Positions 1 to 6,053 of a DNA stretch of 7,655 nucleotides are shown here, piece by piece. Each line of letters starts with the position of its first letter. The stretch's first letter is position 1. The notes beneath the pieces are model-generated. The model saw only the letters and a list, made by a program, of their open reading frames with translations. It made no database searches and had not been told where the DNA came from. The stretch covers positions 1 through 7,655 of the forward strand of contig JAIVHC010000177.1 of the NCBI GenBank assembly GCA_020201305.1, read 5' to 3'. This DNA comes from Geobacteraceae bacterium. Its GTDB lineage: Bacteria; Desulfobacterota; Desulfuromonadia; Desulfuromonadales; Desulfuromonadaceae. A program made the translations under genes and the position numbers.

Positions 1-883
1 CACGTGCCACTCCCACAATACCGCACACTTCTCCCTTGTTATCCCGCATGGGGGCAGCATTGGACACATGCCAGCGCCAGGATCCATCCGCATAGCGCAC
101 GCGGTATTCCGGGCTCAGATAGGGCTTGCCGCTCTCCAATACCGCAGGCGCGATTCCCCAGGCGTTATCCGCATCATCCGGATGCAGATAGGGTTCAAAG
201 GCACTGAAAGGCTGCCCGACGATTGATTCAGGATCTATTCCGAGGTAGGTCTTCCAGTTCGGAGACACATAGGTGAATACACCGTCCATGTTACCCGCAT
301 ACACCATATCATCCACGGTTTCTATCAGAGAGCGGAACAGCTGCTCACTTTCACGCAGCTTCATCTCCACCCTATGCCTGCCCTCAAGTTCGCGCTCCGC
401 CTGCTCCACCTTCACCTGCAGACGTTCTGCAAGGCGCTGACTGTAGAGGCGCAACGATTCCTCTTCATTCAGGGGATCACCATCCGTGTGCGGATCTGGT
501 TTGTCCTGAGCTTCTTCCAATACAGCACGTACCGTGGCGAGGAAATTCTCCGGCTCGGAGTTTTTATGGATAAAGCGCTGCGCCCCCAGCCTCAGGGCAT
601 ACGCCTCATCCTGGGGGCTGGTATAGGTCGCGGTATACACAATAAAGGGGATATGCCGCAGGCGCTCATCGGTTTTAACACTCCGACACAGCTGAAATCC
701 ATCCATGCGCGGCATCAGCACATCGCTGACAATCACATCCACAGCCTCATTGCGGAGCAATTCGAGGGCGGCCATGCCGTCCTCTGCGCTATAAACCCTG
801 TATCCATGTCCCTTGAGCAACGTCTCCAGCACATACAGAATCTCAGGGTTGTCATCTACAATCAGTACCTTCATCTTCATCAT
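1..883 (-). CDS. Response regulator with C-terminal PAS domain (3' end cut by window edge)
   Basis: Reading the minus strand from the ATG at 883 gives 294 codons that stay open to the left edge, so the C-terminus is missing. Residues 5-125 form a CheY-like receiver: the acidic pair D10-D11, the phospho-acceptor D54 in a VSDVLMP context, T84 and K107 are all visible. Residues about 140-182 are rich in Glu, Arg and Leu and look like a coiled-coil linker. Residues about 180-294 are a PAS/PAC module of the PAS_3 type, with ESEQLFRSLIE, HPDD (234-237) and EYRVRYADGSWRWH (259-272). The protein probably takes phosphate from a sensor kinase and senses a second signal through PAS. What follows the PAS (histidine kinase, GGDEF or another output) is outside the window. 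ATGs at 883, 880 and 874 are all possible starts; an AGGA 2 to 11 nt upstream fits the second best. The family call is secure, the output function is not. Confidence 0.9.
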   Translation of the reverse strand, partial: MMKMKVLIVDDNPEILYVLETLLKGHGYRVYSAEDGMAALELLRNEAVDVIVSDVLMPRMDGFQLCRSVKTDERLRHIPFIVYTATYTSPQDEAYALRLGAQRFIHKNSEPENFLATVRAVLEEAQDKPDPHTDGDPLNEEESLRLYSQRLAERLQVKVEQAERELEGRHRVEMKLRESEQLFRSLIETVDDMVYAGNMDGVFTYVSPNWKTYLGIDPESIVGQPFSAFEPYLHPDDADNAWGIAPAVLESGKPYLSPEYRVRYADGSWRWHVSNAAPMRDNKGEVCGIVGVAR

Positions 884-949
884 TATCCTATGCGATACGG
901 TAGTTTGATGCTTTCGCAAAAATCAAAAATCTGGATGCGAGCATACCAC

Positions 950-955
950 ATTATA
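950..955 (-). promoter_or_regulatory. Possible -10 box for the response regulator gene
   Basis: Read on the minus strand this is a perfect TATAAT, which would place the transcript start near 943 and give a leader of about 60 nt. The region 17 bp upstream (TAACGA) is a poor -35 box, so the promoter would be weak, activator-dependent or absent. It is the only clear promoter-like hexamer in the 131-bp gap between the response regulator and the MFS gene. Confidence 0.35.
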
Positions 956-984
956 TCTGTGCAGAAAATTAATCGTTACCCCTG

Positions 985-1016
985 AATCCGGCGCAGGAGT
1001 CCCTTCGGAACGGATT
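985..1016 (-). terminator. Weak hairpin at the 3' end of the MFS gene
   Basis: On the minus-strand transcript an outer stem AATCCG/CGGATT (1016-1011 with 990-985) and an alternative inner hairpin GTTCC-GAA-GGGAC (1011-999) overlap the MFS stop codon. No U-tract follows directly, so this is at best a weak or 3'-stabilising structure. Confidence 0.2.
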
Positions 1017-2232
1017 ATACCCGTATCCGCATCCTTGCCGGAGCAAAGAAAACCAGTACGATTGATAATGCAATACCTGCGCCAAGCGCAAGCGCAAACA
1101 CCGTTGCGGACGCGCTGGTGTCAAGGAGGTATCCGCCCAGGAACGGCGCCAGCGCGGTGGAAAACACCAGCGTCGCCTGAGCCAGGGAGCGGATAGCCCC
1201 GATATGGCGCGTGCCGTAGCGCTCCGGCCACAGCGCCCCGCCCGCTGCTCCCGAACCTCCCATGGTTGTACCTACGAGCCCGAGATACAGGTACGGGGTC
1301 CAGTCCGTCGCACTGAAGGCGAGTACCAGCATACCGCACCCCATGGGCAACAGCACCAGGGGGAGCGAGCGTTGCGCGCCCAGGCGGTCAATGAGGGGGC
1401 CGGCGGCAAAAAGGCTCACAAAGTGGCCCAGGGCAAAACAACTCAGGGAGGTGGCAATCATCTCCAGGGACCAGCCGCGCAGCTCTCCGATAGTGCTCTG
1501 ATGAAACATGAGGGCGGTGACGCTGAAAGGAGCAGCCAGGGTTGCAGGCAGGAGGATGTAAAAGCCCGGGTCCCGCAGTACCTGAGCGCGTGAGAGACTG
1601 TCCGGCGTGGCGGCCGAATCGGTGGAGTGCATATGTGCCGGATGCTGCGCCCCGCGTGCGAGCCAGAATAGTAACGGTAACACCACGAGGAGCAGAAAAA
1701 AGGCCGCGCCGAACCAGGGCAGACGCCACCCGCCCCACCAGTTCTGCGCCATGATAAACCCGGCACCCGCAGGGAGTATCGCTTCGGCAAGGGGAAATCC
1801 GGCCGCGGTAAGAGCCATGATGCGCCCGCGCCCGAGATGAAAATAGCGCCCCGCCACCGTCATCCCCAGATGGGTAAGCATAGCCTGCCCCCCGAGGCGG
1901 ATAAACAGAAAACCGAGGACAAGAACCGTCCAGTGGGTTGCAAGCCCCAGTACCACACACCCGCAGGCGAGCAACACCAGGGCCAGAGTGGTCACACGGG
2001 TAAGAGCCCAGTGATCCGCCAATGCTCCCATCCGGATAAGCAGCGCCGCCGAACACAGGGTTGCGATGCCGTAGATCAAGCCGTAAGCACTGTTGCTCAG
2101 GGCAAATTCATGCCGCAGGCTCGCTCCGAATATCGAAACAAAAAAGGTCTGCCCGAAACCGGAACTCGCCGTAGCCAGGAGAGCATACAGCGCTAATGGG
2201 GGATTTTCTTGTGTAAAGGATGGATATTTCAT
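1015..2232 (-). CDS. MFS transporter, 12 transmembrane segments, substrate unknown
   Basis: The 405-residue protein has the length and hydrophobicity of a complete major facilitator. Two six-helix halves are joined by a polar loop at about residues 192-220. The loop-2 signature (motif A) is recognisable as GALADHWALTRV (69-80), and its counterpart in the second half is GPLIDRLGAQR (278-288). GQTFFVSIFG (27-36) lies in the first helix, and WPERYGTRHIGAIR (335-348) in the second half resembles a conserved cytoplasmic loop of many MFS carriers. The protein sits in the inner membrane and should exchange a small solute using the proton gradient; nothing in the sequence fixes the substrate. The ATG at 2232 has no good Shine-Dalgarno sequence, but the N-terminus is of ordinary length for the family. 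The gene is divergent from the split-barrel flavoprotein gene with 72 bp between them, so the two may share regulation. The MFS assignment is firm. Confidence 0.9.
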   Translation of the reverse strand: MKYPSFTQENPPLALYALLATASSGFGQTFFVSIFGASLRHEFALSNSAYGLIYGIATLCSAALLIRMGALADHWALTRVTTLALVLLACGCVVLGLATHWTVLVLGFLFIRLGGQAMLTHLGMTVAGRYFHLGRGRIMALTAAGFPLAEAILPAGAGFIMAQNWWGGWRLPWFGAAFFLLLVVLPLLFWLARGAQHPAHMHSTDSAATPDSLSRAQVLRDPGFYILLPATLAAPFSVTALMFHQSTIGELRGWSLEMIATSLSCFALGHFVSLFAAGPLIDRLGAQRSLPLVLLPMGCGMLVLAFSATDWTPYLYLGLVGTTMGGSGAAGGALWPERYGTRHIGAIRSLAQATLVFSTALAPFLGGYLLDTSASATVFALALGAGIALSIVLVFFAPARMRIRV

Positions 2233-2242
2233 ACGCTAGGAT

Positions 2243-2273
2243 TAACCCGATATTCCAATCATGTCGAGGGTTA
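2243..2273. promoter_or_regulatory. Inverted repeat in the divergent intergenic region, possible operator
   Basis: TAACCC (2243-2248) and GGGTTA (2268-2273) form an exact 6-bp inverted repeat with 19 bp between the arms, in the 72-bp gap between the divergent MFS and flavoprotein genes. The placement fits a dimeric regulator site controlling both genes. Six-base arms can arise by chance. Confidence 0.25.
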
Positions 2274-2292
2274 CTTTTGCTGAAGCACTTTC

Positions 2293-2298
2293 GAGGAG
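2293..2298 (+). promoter_or_regulatory. Ribosome binding site of the split-barrel flavoprotein gene
   Basis: GAGGAG lies 6 nt before the ATG at 2305. It selects that start over the second in-frame ATG at 2317, which would be 18 nt away. Confidence 0.75.
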
Positions 2299-2304
2299 AA
2301 GACG

Positions 2305-2715
2305 ATGGGATGTAACATGGATTTTAACAAGATACACAAGTTACTCGATGACCCCGCACATCTGTGTACCCTGAGCACTGTCTCTGCGGATGGCACCCCC
2401 AACAGTGCGGTATTCGGCTCGGTGCGGCTTCACGCTGAGGATATAGTTGTAGGCCTGGGGGAAAATCACACCCTGCGCAATCTGCGCCAAAACCCCAAAG
2501 CCATGCTCATGCTCATGGTGCCCGGCGCTTCAGTGATGAATTTCCGTGGTCTGCGTGTATATCTGGAGTGCCGCTCTATTGAAAATAGCGGGGAGGTATT
2601 GGAGCAGATAAAGGATGACACCCGCAAACACGCAGGCAGGGCCGCGGCGCAGATGCTCAAGTACGCAGTGACCTTCACTATCTGTAGCAGCCGCCCTCTG
2701 CTGGAGATGGGCTGA
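2305..2715 (+). CDS. Pyridoxamine 5'-phosphate oxidase-like FMN-binding split-barrel protein
   Basis: This 136-residue protein has the layout of the small PNPOx-like split-barrel family. A strand-turn region, AHLCTLSTVSADGTPNSAVFGSV (18-40), is followed by a strand (IVVGLGENH, 47-55), the flavin-phosphate-type segment TLRNLRQNPKAMLMLMVPG (56-74), and a further strand with the GLRVYLECR pattern (82-90) before a helical stretch (94-120). Family members bind FMN or F420 and act as small oxidoreductases, heme-utilisation proteins or flavin carriers. The length is too short for a true PdxH, and the sequence does not fix a substrate. The gene is divergent from the MFS gene and lies upstream of the insertion sequence. 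Before that insertion it would have been only about 160 bp from the radical SAM gene, on the same strand. The fold call is good; the reaction is unknown. Confidence 0.8.
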   Translation: MGCNMDFNKIHKLLDDPAHLCTLSTVSADGTPNSAVFGSVRLHAEDIVVGLGENHTLRNLRQNPKAMLMLMVPGASVMNFRGLRVYLECRSIENSGEVLEQIKDDTRKHAGRAAAQMLKYAVTFTICSSRPLLEMG

Positions 2716-2762
2716 CGTTCGCTTACCCTGGGAAGAGCATCGAACCATCCTGCGGAGTTTTT

Positions 2763-2791
2763 TTGACATGGTTAAGGAAAACAGGTAAATT
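2763..2791 (+). promoter_or_regulatory. Promoter-like sequence interrupted downstream by the insertion sequence
   Basis: A perfect -35 box TTGACA (2763-2768) is followed after exactly 17 bp by TAAATT (2786-2791), which matches the -10 consensus at four of six positions including the first two and the last. The -10 box lies inside the duplicated target GGTAAATTC. In an allele without the element, transcription would start about 68 nt before the radical SAM start codon. In this sequence it instead reads into the element. Confidence 0.5.
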
Positions 2792-2792
2792 C
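2784..2792. repeat. Target site duplication, left copy
   Basis: GGTAAATTC directly precedes the left inverted repeat and recurs exactly at 4673-4681 after the right inverted repeat. The match runs four bases further (CAGC), because the target happens to continue with the same bases as the element's left tip. Confidence 0.7.
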
Positions 2793-2809
2793 CAGCAATT
2801 CCCGGCCGC
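2793..2809. repeat. Left terminal inverted repeat of the insertion sequence
   Basis: It pairs with 4656-4672 at 14 of 17 positions; the mismatches are at positions 5, 13 and 16 counted from the outside. The 8-mer CAGCAATT of this tip is repeated inside the element at 2964-2971, and a near copy AAGCAATT lies at 2928-2935. Confidence 0.7.
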
Positions 2810-3029
2810 CGCATAACATACTGAAATCATGACGGTCGTTATTTTTGCTTTCGTAAACACAATGCCCATGTCATCTTAGGATAGCATGGATTCTCAGCAG
2901 GGAATATTTGCAGCACTTCTGCAGTTTAAGCAATTGAAAATATTGCATAAAAAGTAAAAAAATCAGCAATTTACGCTTGACATTAGTGGTCAGCGTGGGC
3001 GCGATTTTTTCATTAGCCAACCCTTTTTT

Positions 3030-3034
3030 AGGAG
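3030..3034 (+). promoter_or_regulatory. Ribosome binding site of the transposase gene
   Basis: AGGAG lies 8 nt before the ATG at 3043. It decides the start in favour of this ATG over the upstream in-frame TTG at 2977, which has no such site. Confidence 0.8.
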
Positions 3035-3042
3035 CTGTGAAA

Positions 3043-4407
3043 ATGTCGCGCAAAAAACACTTAAAACCTCGGTACAAGCGTCCTTCTAAACTCAAAGTAC
3101 GGAAACATTTGCATATGGATGCCATGATCTCTGGAGTTTCACAAGGTTTATCTTCTTTACCTGACCCGCGCAGGGGCAGGGTAGAAATACCTTTGCATGA
3201 TGCTCTTATGTCTGGTCTTGCCATGTTCTTGCTTAAAGATCCATCCCTGCTGGCCTTTGATGAGCGTCGCAGCAACGACGGTAATCTTGAACGTATCTTC
3301 GGTATTGGCAAGGTACCCAGTGATACACAGATACGTGAGATTCTGGATCGTGTTGATCCACAAAAGTTACGCCCGCTATTCAATGACGTATTTCGACAAC
3401 TGCAGCGCGGTAAAGCTCTGGAGCCCATGGCCTACTTCGAGGGCTGCTATCTGCTCAGTATCGATGGAACGGGTTCCTTCTCTTCAGAGAAGCTGCGCTC
3501 ATCTTCGTGCATGGTGAAAAAGAGCCGCAACGGCAAAGAAACCTATTACCAGCAGGTGCTTGGTGGCGCCATTGTCCATCCTGATTTAAAGGAAGTAATT
3601 CCTTTAGCCCCTGAGATGATAAGGCGTCAGGACGGATCCAATAAGAATGACTGTGAACGCAACGCCACAAAGCGCTTTTTGCGCAAACTCCGCAAGGAAC
3701 ATCCCCATCTGCCGCTGATAGTAGTAGAGGATTCCCTAAGCGCCAATGGACCGCACCTGCGTGATCTCAAACAGCATAACATGCACTACATTCTCGGGGT
3801 TAAACCCGGAGATCACCCCCTGCTCTTTCATCACCTTGAGCACGGTACCAAGAACGCAGAAGCTACCACACACAGCATGGCAGATCCGAAAAACAAGAAG
3901 ATCACCCACGAGTTCAGGTTTTTAAACGATGTACCCCTCAATAAAAGCAACCCCGGCCTTAAGGTCAATGTAATCGATTACTGGCAACACTGCGAAGACA
4001 AGAAAAACATCCATTTCAGCTGGATCACCGACTTCTACGTAACCAAAGACAATGTCTATTCCCTCATGCGCGGGGGCCGTGCACGCTGGAAGATAGAGAA
4101 CGAAACCTTCAACACCCTTAAAAACCAGGGCTATCACTTCGAGCACAACTACGGCCTGGGCGAAAAATATCTAAGCGAAGTATTTGTCATGCTCATGATG
4201 CTAGCCTTCCTGGTTGACCAGACCCAACAACTAACCAGTGCGTTATTTCGAAGCGTGTGGAAGAAATTCCGCACCAAGCGCGCCCTGTGGGAGAACATGC
4301 GCAACCTCTTCTACATATTTGAATTAGACTCCATGGAGATGCTCTATACCGCACTACTCAACGGATATCGACAACCCAAGATGGAGATACTGGATGCAGA
4401 TCCGTAA
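3043..4407 (+). CDS. DDE transposase, IS4-like superfamily (ISNCY-type candidate)
   Basis: The 454-residue protein starts with a very basic tail (MSRKKHLKPRYKRPSKLKVRK, 1-21) that probably contacts DNA. An N-terminal helical region follows, with LPDPRRGRVEIPLHDALMSG (39-58) and DTQIREILDRVDP (94-106). The catalytic RNase H-like fold shows the expected acidic residues: D141 in LLSIDGTGSF, D230 in IVVEDSLSANG, and E352 in the C-terminal signature RARWKIENETFNTLK (346-360). This signature resembles the Y-R-E-K motif of IS4-type enzymes. The frame is intact with no stop or frameshift, so the protein may be active. It catalyses cut-and-paste or related transfer of its own element by binding the terminal repeats. 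Start choice rests on the AGGAG before the ATG at 3043. It is the only gene of the element. The superfamily is confident; ISNCY membership is a recollection of sequence style, not a measured match. Confidence 0.88.
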   Translation: MSRKKHLKPRYKRPSKLKVRKHLHMDAMISGVSQGLSSLPDPRRGRVEIPLHDALMSGLAMFLLKDPSLLAFDERRSNDGNLERIFGIGKVPSDTQIREILDRVDPQKLRPLFNDVFRQLQRGKALEPMAYFEGCYLLSIDGTGSFSSEKLRSSSCMVKKSRNGKETYYQQVLGGAIVHPDLKEVIPLAPEMIRRQDGSNKNDCERNATKRFLRKLRKEHPHLPLIVVEDSLSANGPHLRDLKQHNMHYILGVKPGDHPLLFHHLEHGTKNAEATTHSMADPKNKKITHEFRFLNDVPLNKSNPGLKVNVIDYWQHCEDKKNIHFSWITDFYVTKDNVYSLMRGGRARWKIENETFNTLKNQGYHFEHNYGLGEKYLSEVFVMLMMLAFLVDQTQQLTSALFRSVWKKFRTKRALWENMRNLFYIFELDSMEMLYTALLNGYRQPKMEILDADP

Positions 4408-4655
4408 AAAGAAACACGCAAGTCATACCCAGAACCATTTAAGCCCGAAAAACCACCCCGGCAAGAGGCAAAAAACAATGCACATTGCGGGGGAACGGGA
4501 TAGGTGCGCCTTGCACGCCATAAAATAAGTATTTTTAAATAAAAGTGCTGCTAAAAATTGCCCGATCAGAGCACAAAAGAGTAAAATTGTGGCATCAATC
4601 GGAAAAAATATGGCCTTATATTGTTGGAAACTAATAAAACCCCGGCCTGCGATAT

Positions 4656-4672
4656 GTGGTCGGGAATAGCTG
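4656..4672. repeat. Right terminal inverted repeat of the insertion sequence
   Basis: Its reverse complement begins CAGCTATTCCCGACC and pairs with 2793-2809 at 14 of 17 positions. Confidence 0.7.
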
Positions 4673-4681
4673 GGTAAATTC
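4673..4681. repeat. Target site duplication, right copy
   Basis: GGTAAATTC is identical to 2784-2792. It carries the second copy of the TAAATT -10-like hexamer (4675-4680). The hexamer 17 bp upstream of it is now element DNA (ATATGT) and is not a usable -35 box. Confidence 0.7.
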
Positions 4682-4754
4682 CAGCGCTGAAATATTCTGC
4701 TAACCTGGGTAGTGTCTCCTGACTTGTTTACCCCCTTCGAGTTGCTGTCAATCC

Positions 4755-6047
4755 ATGCGCATTCTTTTAGTCAACCCGCCCAATTGCGGCCGCAGCATCC
4801 CCGAGGAGCGCTATGGTATCGATTCGCTGAAGCAGATATTCCGCGGTGAACCCCTGGCGCTCCAGACCCTGGCGGGGAATCTGCCTGACCACGATGTGCG
4901 GATTGTAGACCTCAAAGCGGCGCCCGATACCCTGGATGAAGCACTGACCACCTTCACTCCGGACCTGGTGGGCTTTACGGCCATGACCTGCGAAGTGAAT
5001 ACAGTTCTTGCCCTCGCGCGCCGGGTGCGCAACACCTGCAGCGCCTCTATCGTAGTGGGCGGCTGCCACGCCTCTTGCGAGCCCGAGGATTTCAATCGCG
5101 CCGAAATAGACTGGATTGTGATCGGCCTCGGCACCGTAGCACTGCGCGAACTGGTTGAAGCGCTCCAAGACGGCAGGACTCCCGCAGTCGATGGAGTTGC
5201 CAACACCTCACCCACGCAGAAACTCCGCTGGCGCCCGCGTTCTTATGCTGGTGCCGATGCCGGAAGCGACACCACCCCACGCTATGACCTGGTGGAAGGG
5301 TATCGGAGTGAATACTATCTCTCCTCCCTCGGGCTGCAGATGGGGTTGGTGTCGAGTGCGTTGGGGTGCCCGTATGCATGTAATTTCTGCTGTATCCCCC
5401 CCATCACGGGAAAACGCTACCTCACCCGCTCAATTCCCGCAGTTATTGCGGATATCGAAACCCTGGATAATACTCCGGTGATCCGCCTCGTGGATGCCAA
5501 CAGCTTTGGCAACCCCAAGCACGCGTTACAGCTTGCGGAGGCCCTTGCGAGCGCCGGGGTTAAACGCCAGTACCTTGCCGATGTACGTTCCGATACGGTG
5601 GTGCGCCATCCGGAGTTATTGCAACGCTGGAAGGATGTGGGATTGCGCGCGGTGGTGATCGGATTTGAAGCCATCGACACCCCAACCCTTGAAGTGATGA
5701 ACAAAAACAACAGTGCGGATAGAAATCGCGCCGCCATTGAAATTCTCCATCGCCTCGGCATCACCATTGTAGGTGATTTTATCATCAATCCCGATTATAA
5801 TGAGGCCCAATTCGATCAGGTGGGGGCTTTTGCACACGAACAGGGTATTGAACTGCCCATGTATTCGATCTTAACCCCCCTGCCGGGGACGGAACTCCAC
5901 CGCCAGATGCGCCCGCAGATCCGCATTCACGACCTGGACTACTACACCCTGACCAACGCCGTACTGCCGACGCGCCTGGATGAAGAATTGTTCTACCAGC
6001 GCTACGCGGCTCTGCTGCGCGAAGGACACCGTACCGCAAAGGTGTAA
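4755..6047 (+). CDS. B12-binding-type radical SAM enzyme
   Basis: The 430-residue protein has the two-domain plan of cobalamin-type radical SAM enzymes. Residues 1-140 form a Rossmann-like B12-binding domain that begins with RILLVNPP (2-9) and continues with LVGFTAMT (71-78), IVVGGCHAS (99-107) and IDWIVIGLGTVALRELVEAL (118-137). The usual GEGE after the last strand reads GLGT here. Residues about 195-390 are the radical SAM barrel with the cluster motif CPYACNFC (C205, C209, C212). IGFEAIDTPTLEVMNKNN (302-319) and VGDFIINP (339-346) are typical later strands. Such enzymes bind a 4Fe-4S cluster, cleave S-adenosylmethionine and do methylations, ring closures or cyclisations at unactivated carbons; the substrate here is unknown. 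The start is fixed by the canonical N-terminus although no clear ribosome site precedes it. It is followed by the ketosynthase after 6 nt, so the two are probably co-transcribed. Confidence 0.88.
   Translation: MRILLVNPPNCGRSIPEERYGIDSLKQIFRGEPLALQTLAGNLPDHDVRIVDLKAAPDTLDEALTTFTPDLVGFTAMTCEVNTVLALARRVRNTCSASIVVGGCHASCEPEDFNRAEIDWIVIGLGTVALRELVEALQDGRTPAVDGVANTSPTQKLRWRPRSYAGADAGSDTTPRYDLVEGYRSEYYLSSLGLQMGLVSSALGCPYACNFCCIPPITGKRYLTRSIPAVIADIETLDNTPVIRLVDANSFGNPKHALQLAEALASAGVKRQYLADVRSDTVVRHPELLQRWKDVGLRAVVIGFEAIDTPTLEVMNKNNSADRNRAAIEILHRLGITIVGDFIINPDYNEAQFDQVGAFAHEQGIELPMYSILTPLPGTELHRQMRPQIRIHDLDYYTLTNAVLPTRLDEELFYQRYAALLREGHRTAKV
6039..6044 (+). promoter_or_regulatory. Ribosome binding site of the ketosynthase gene
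   Basis: AAGGTG lies 9 nt before the ATG at 6054, inside the last codons of the radical SAM gene. This supports translational coupling of the pair. Confidence 0.55.
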
Positions 6048-6053
6048 AATAAC

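Larger units (their letters stand above)
2716..3042. other. Non-coding gap: old intergenic DNA plus left end of the insertion sequence
   Basis: No gene is visible in this 327-bp stretch. Positions 2716-2792 are original chromosomal spacer and contain a T-run (2758-2764) and a promoter-like pair. Positions 2793-3042 are the leader of the insertion element. The leader is A/T-rich and has small inverted repeats: GCAG/CTGC at 2910-2922 and GCAAT/ATTGC at 2930-2946. A TTGACA at 2977 is followed 17-19 bp later by no convincing -10 box. The reading frame that is open from the TTG at 2977 lacks a ribosome site and is better explained as untranslated leader. Confidence 0.7.
2793..4672 (+). mobile_element. 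Complete 1880-bp insertion sequence with one DDE transposase
   Basis: Both ends can be placed from the sequence. The left tip, starting CAGCAATTCCCGGCC, matches the reverse complement of the right tip, CAGCTATTCCCGACC, at 14 of the first 17 positions, and the element is bracketed by a 9-bp direct repeat. It holds a single intact transposase gene, with about 250 bp of non-coding leader and 265 bp of trailer. The base composition is visibly more A/T-rich than the flanking genes. The long single-gene layout and the transposase motifs suggest an IS4-like or ISNCY-type element; the exact family is not certain. Because the CAGC of the left tip also follows the right duplication, the boundaries could slide by up to four bases. 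Confidence 0.75.
4408..4754. other. Non-coding gap: right end of the insertion sequence plus leader of the radical SAM gene
   Basis: No gene is visible in this 347-bp stretch. Positions 4408-4672 are the trailer of the element. It has a small palindrome CAATG-CA-CATTG (around 4478-4489), a GTGC/GCAC hairpin (4504-4516), and AAGTGCTGC at 4543-4551, which is inverted relative to GCAGCACTT at 2910-2918. Positions 4673-4754 are the duplicated target plus the original leader of the radical SAM gene. That leader has GGGTA (4707-4711) facing TACCC (4729-4733). I find no good outward promoter at the right end; TATATT at 4617-4622 is a fair -10 box without a -35 box. Confidence 0.6.

Noticed and set aside
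374..985. 203-residue plus-strand open frame
   Set aside because: It is antisense to the response regulator-PAS gene, whose motifs (D54, K107, PAS core) are unmistakable on the other strand. The open frame has no recognisable domain.
1388..2056. 222-residue minus-strand frame inside the MFS gene
   Set aside because: It is an alternative frame of the MFS gene, Gly/Arg/Pro-rich with no family motif.
2716..2764. Possible intrinsic terminator after the flavoprotein gene (T-run near 2758-2764)
   Set aside because: I find no convincing GC-rich stem directly before the T-run, and the last Ts belong to the TTGACA promoter-like box.
2977..3042. N-terminal extension of the transposase from a TTG start
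   Set aside because: The TTG has no ribosome site and the extension shows no family feature. AGGAG before the ATG at 3043 and the basic N-terminus from there fit better.
2871..3428. 185-residue minus-strand open frame
   Set aside because: It overlaps the transposase and its leader, has a low-complexity basic composition and no recognisable domain. It is a shadow frame.
4478..4540. Possible terminator after the transposase (small palindromes followed by A/T-rich DNA)
   Set aside because: The stems are only 4-5 bp and no T-tract follows them directly.
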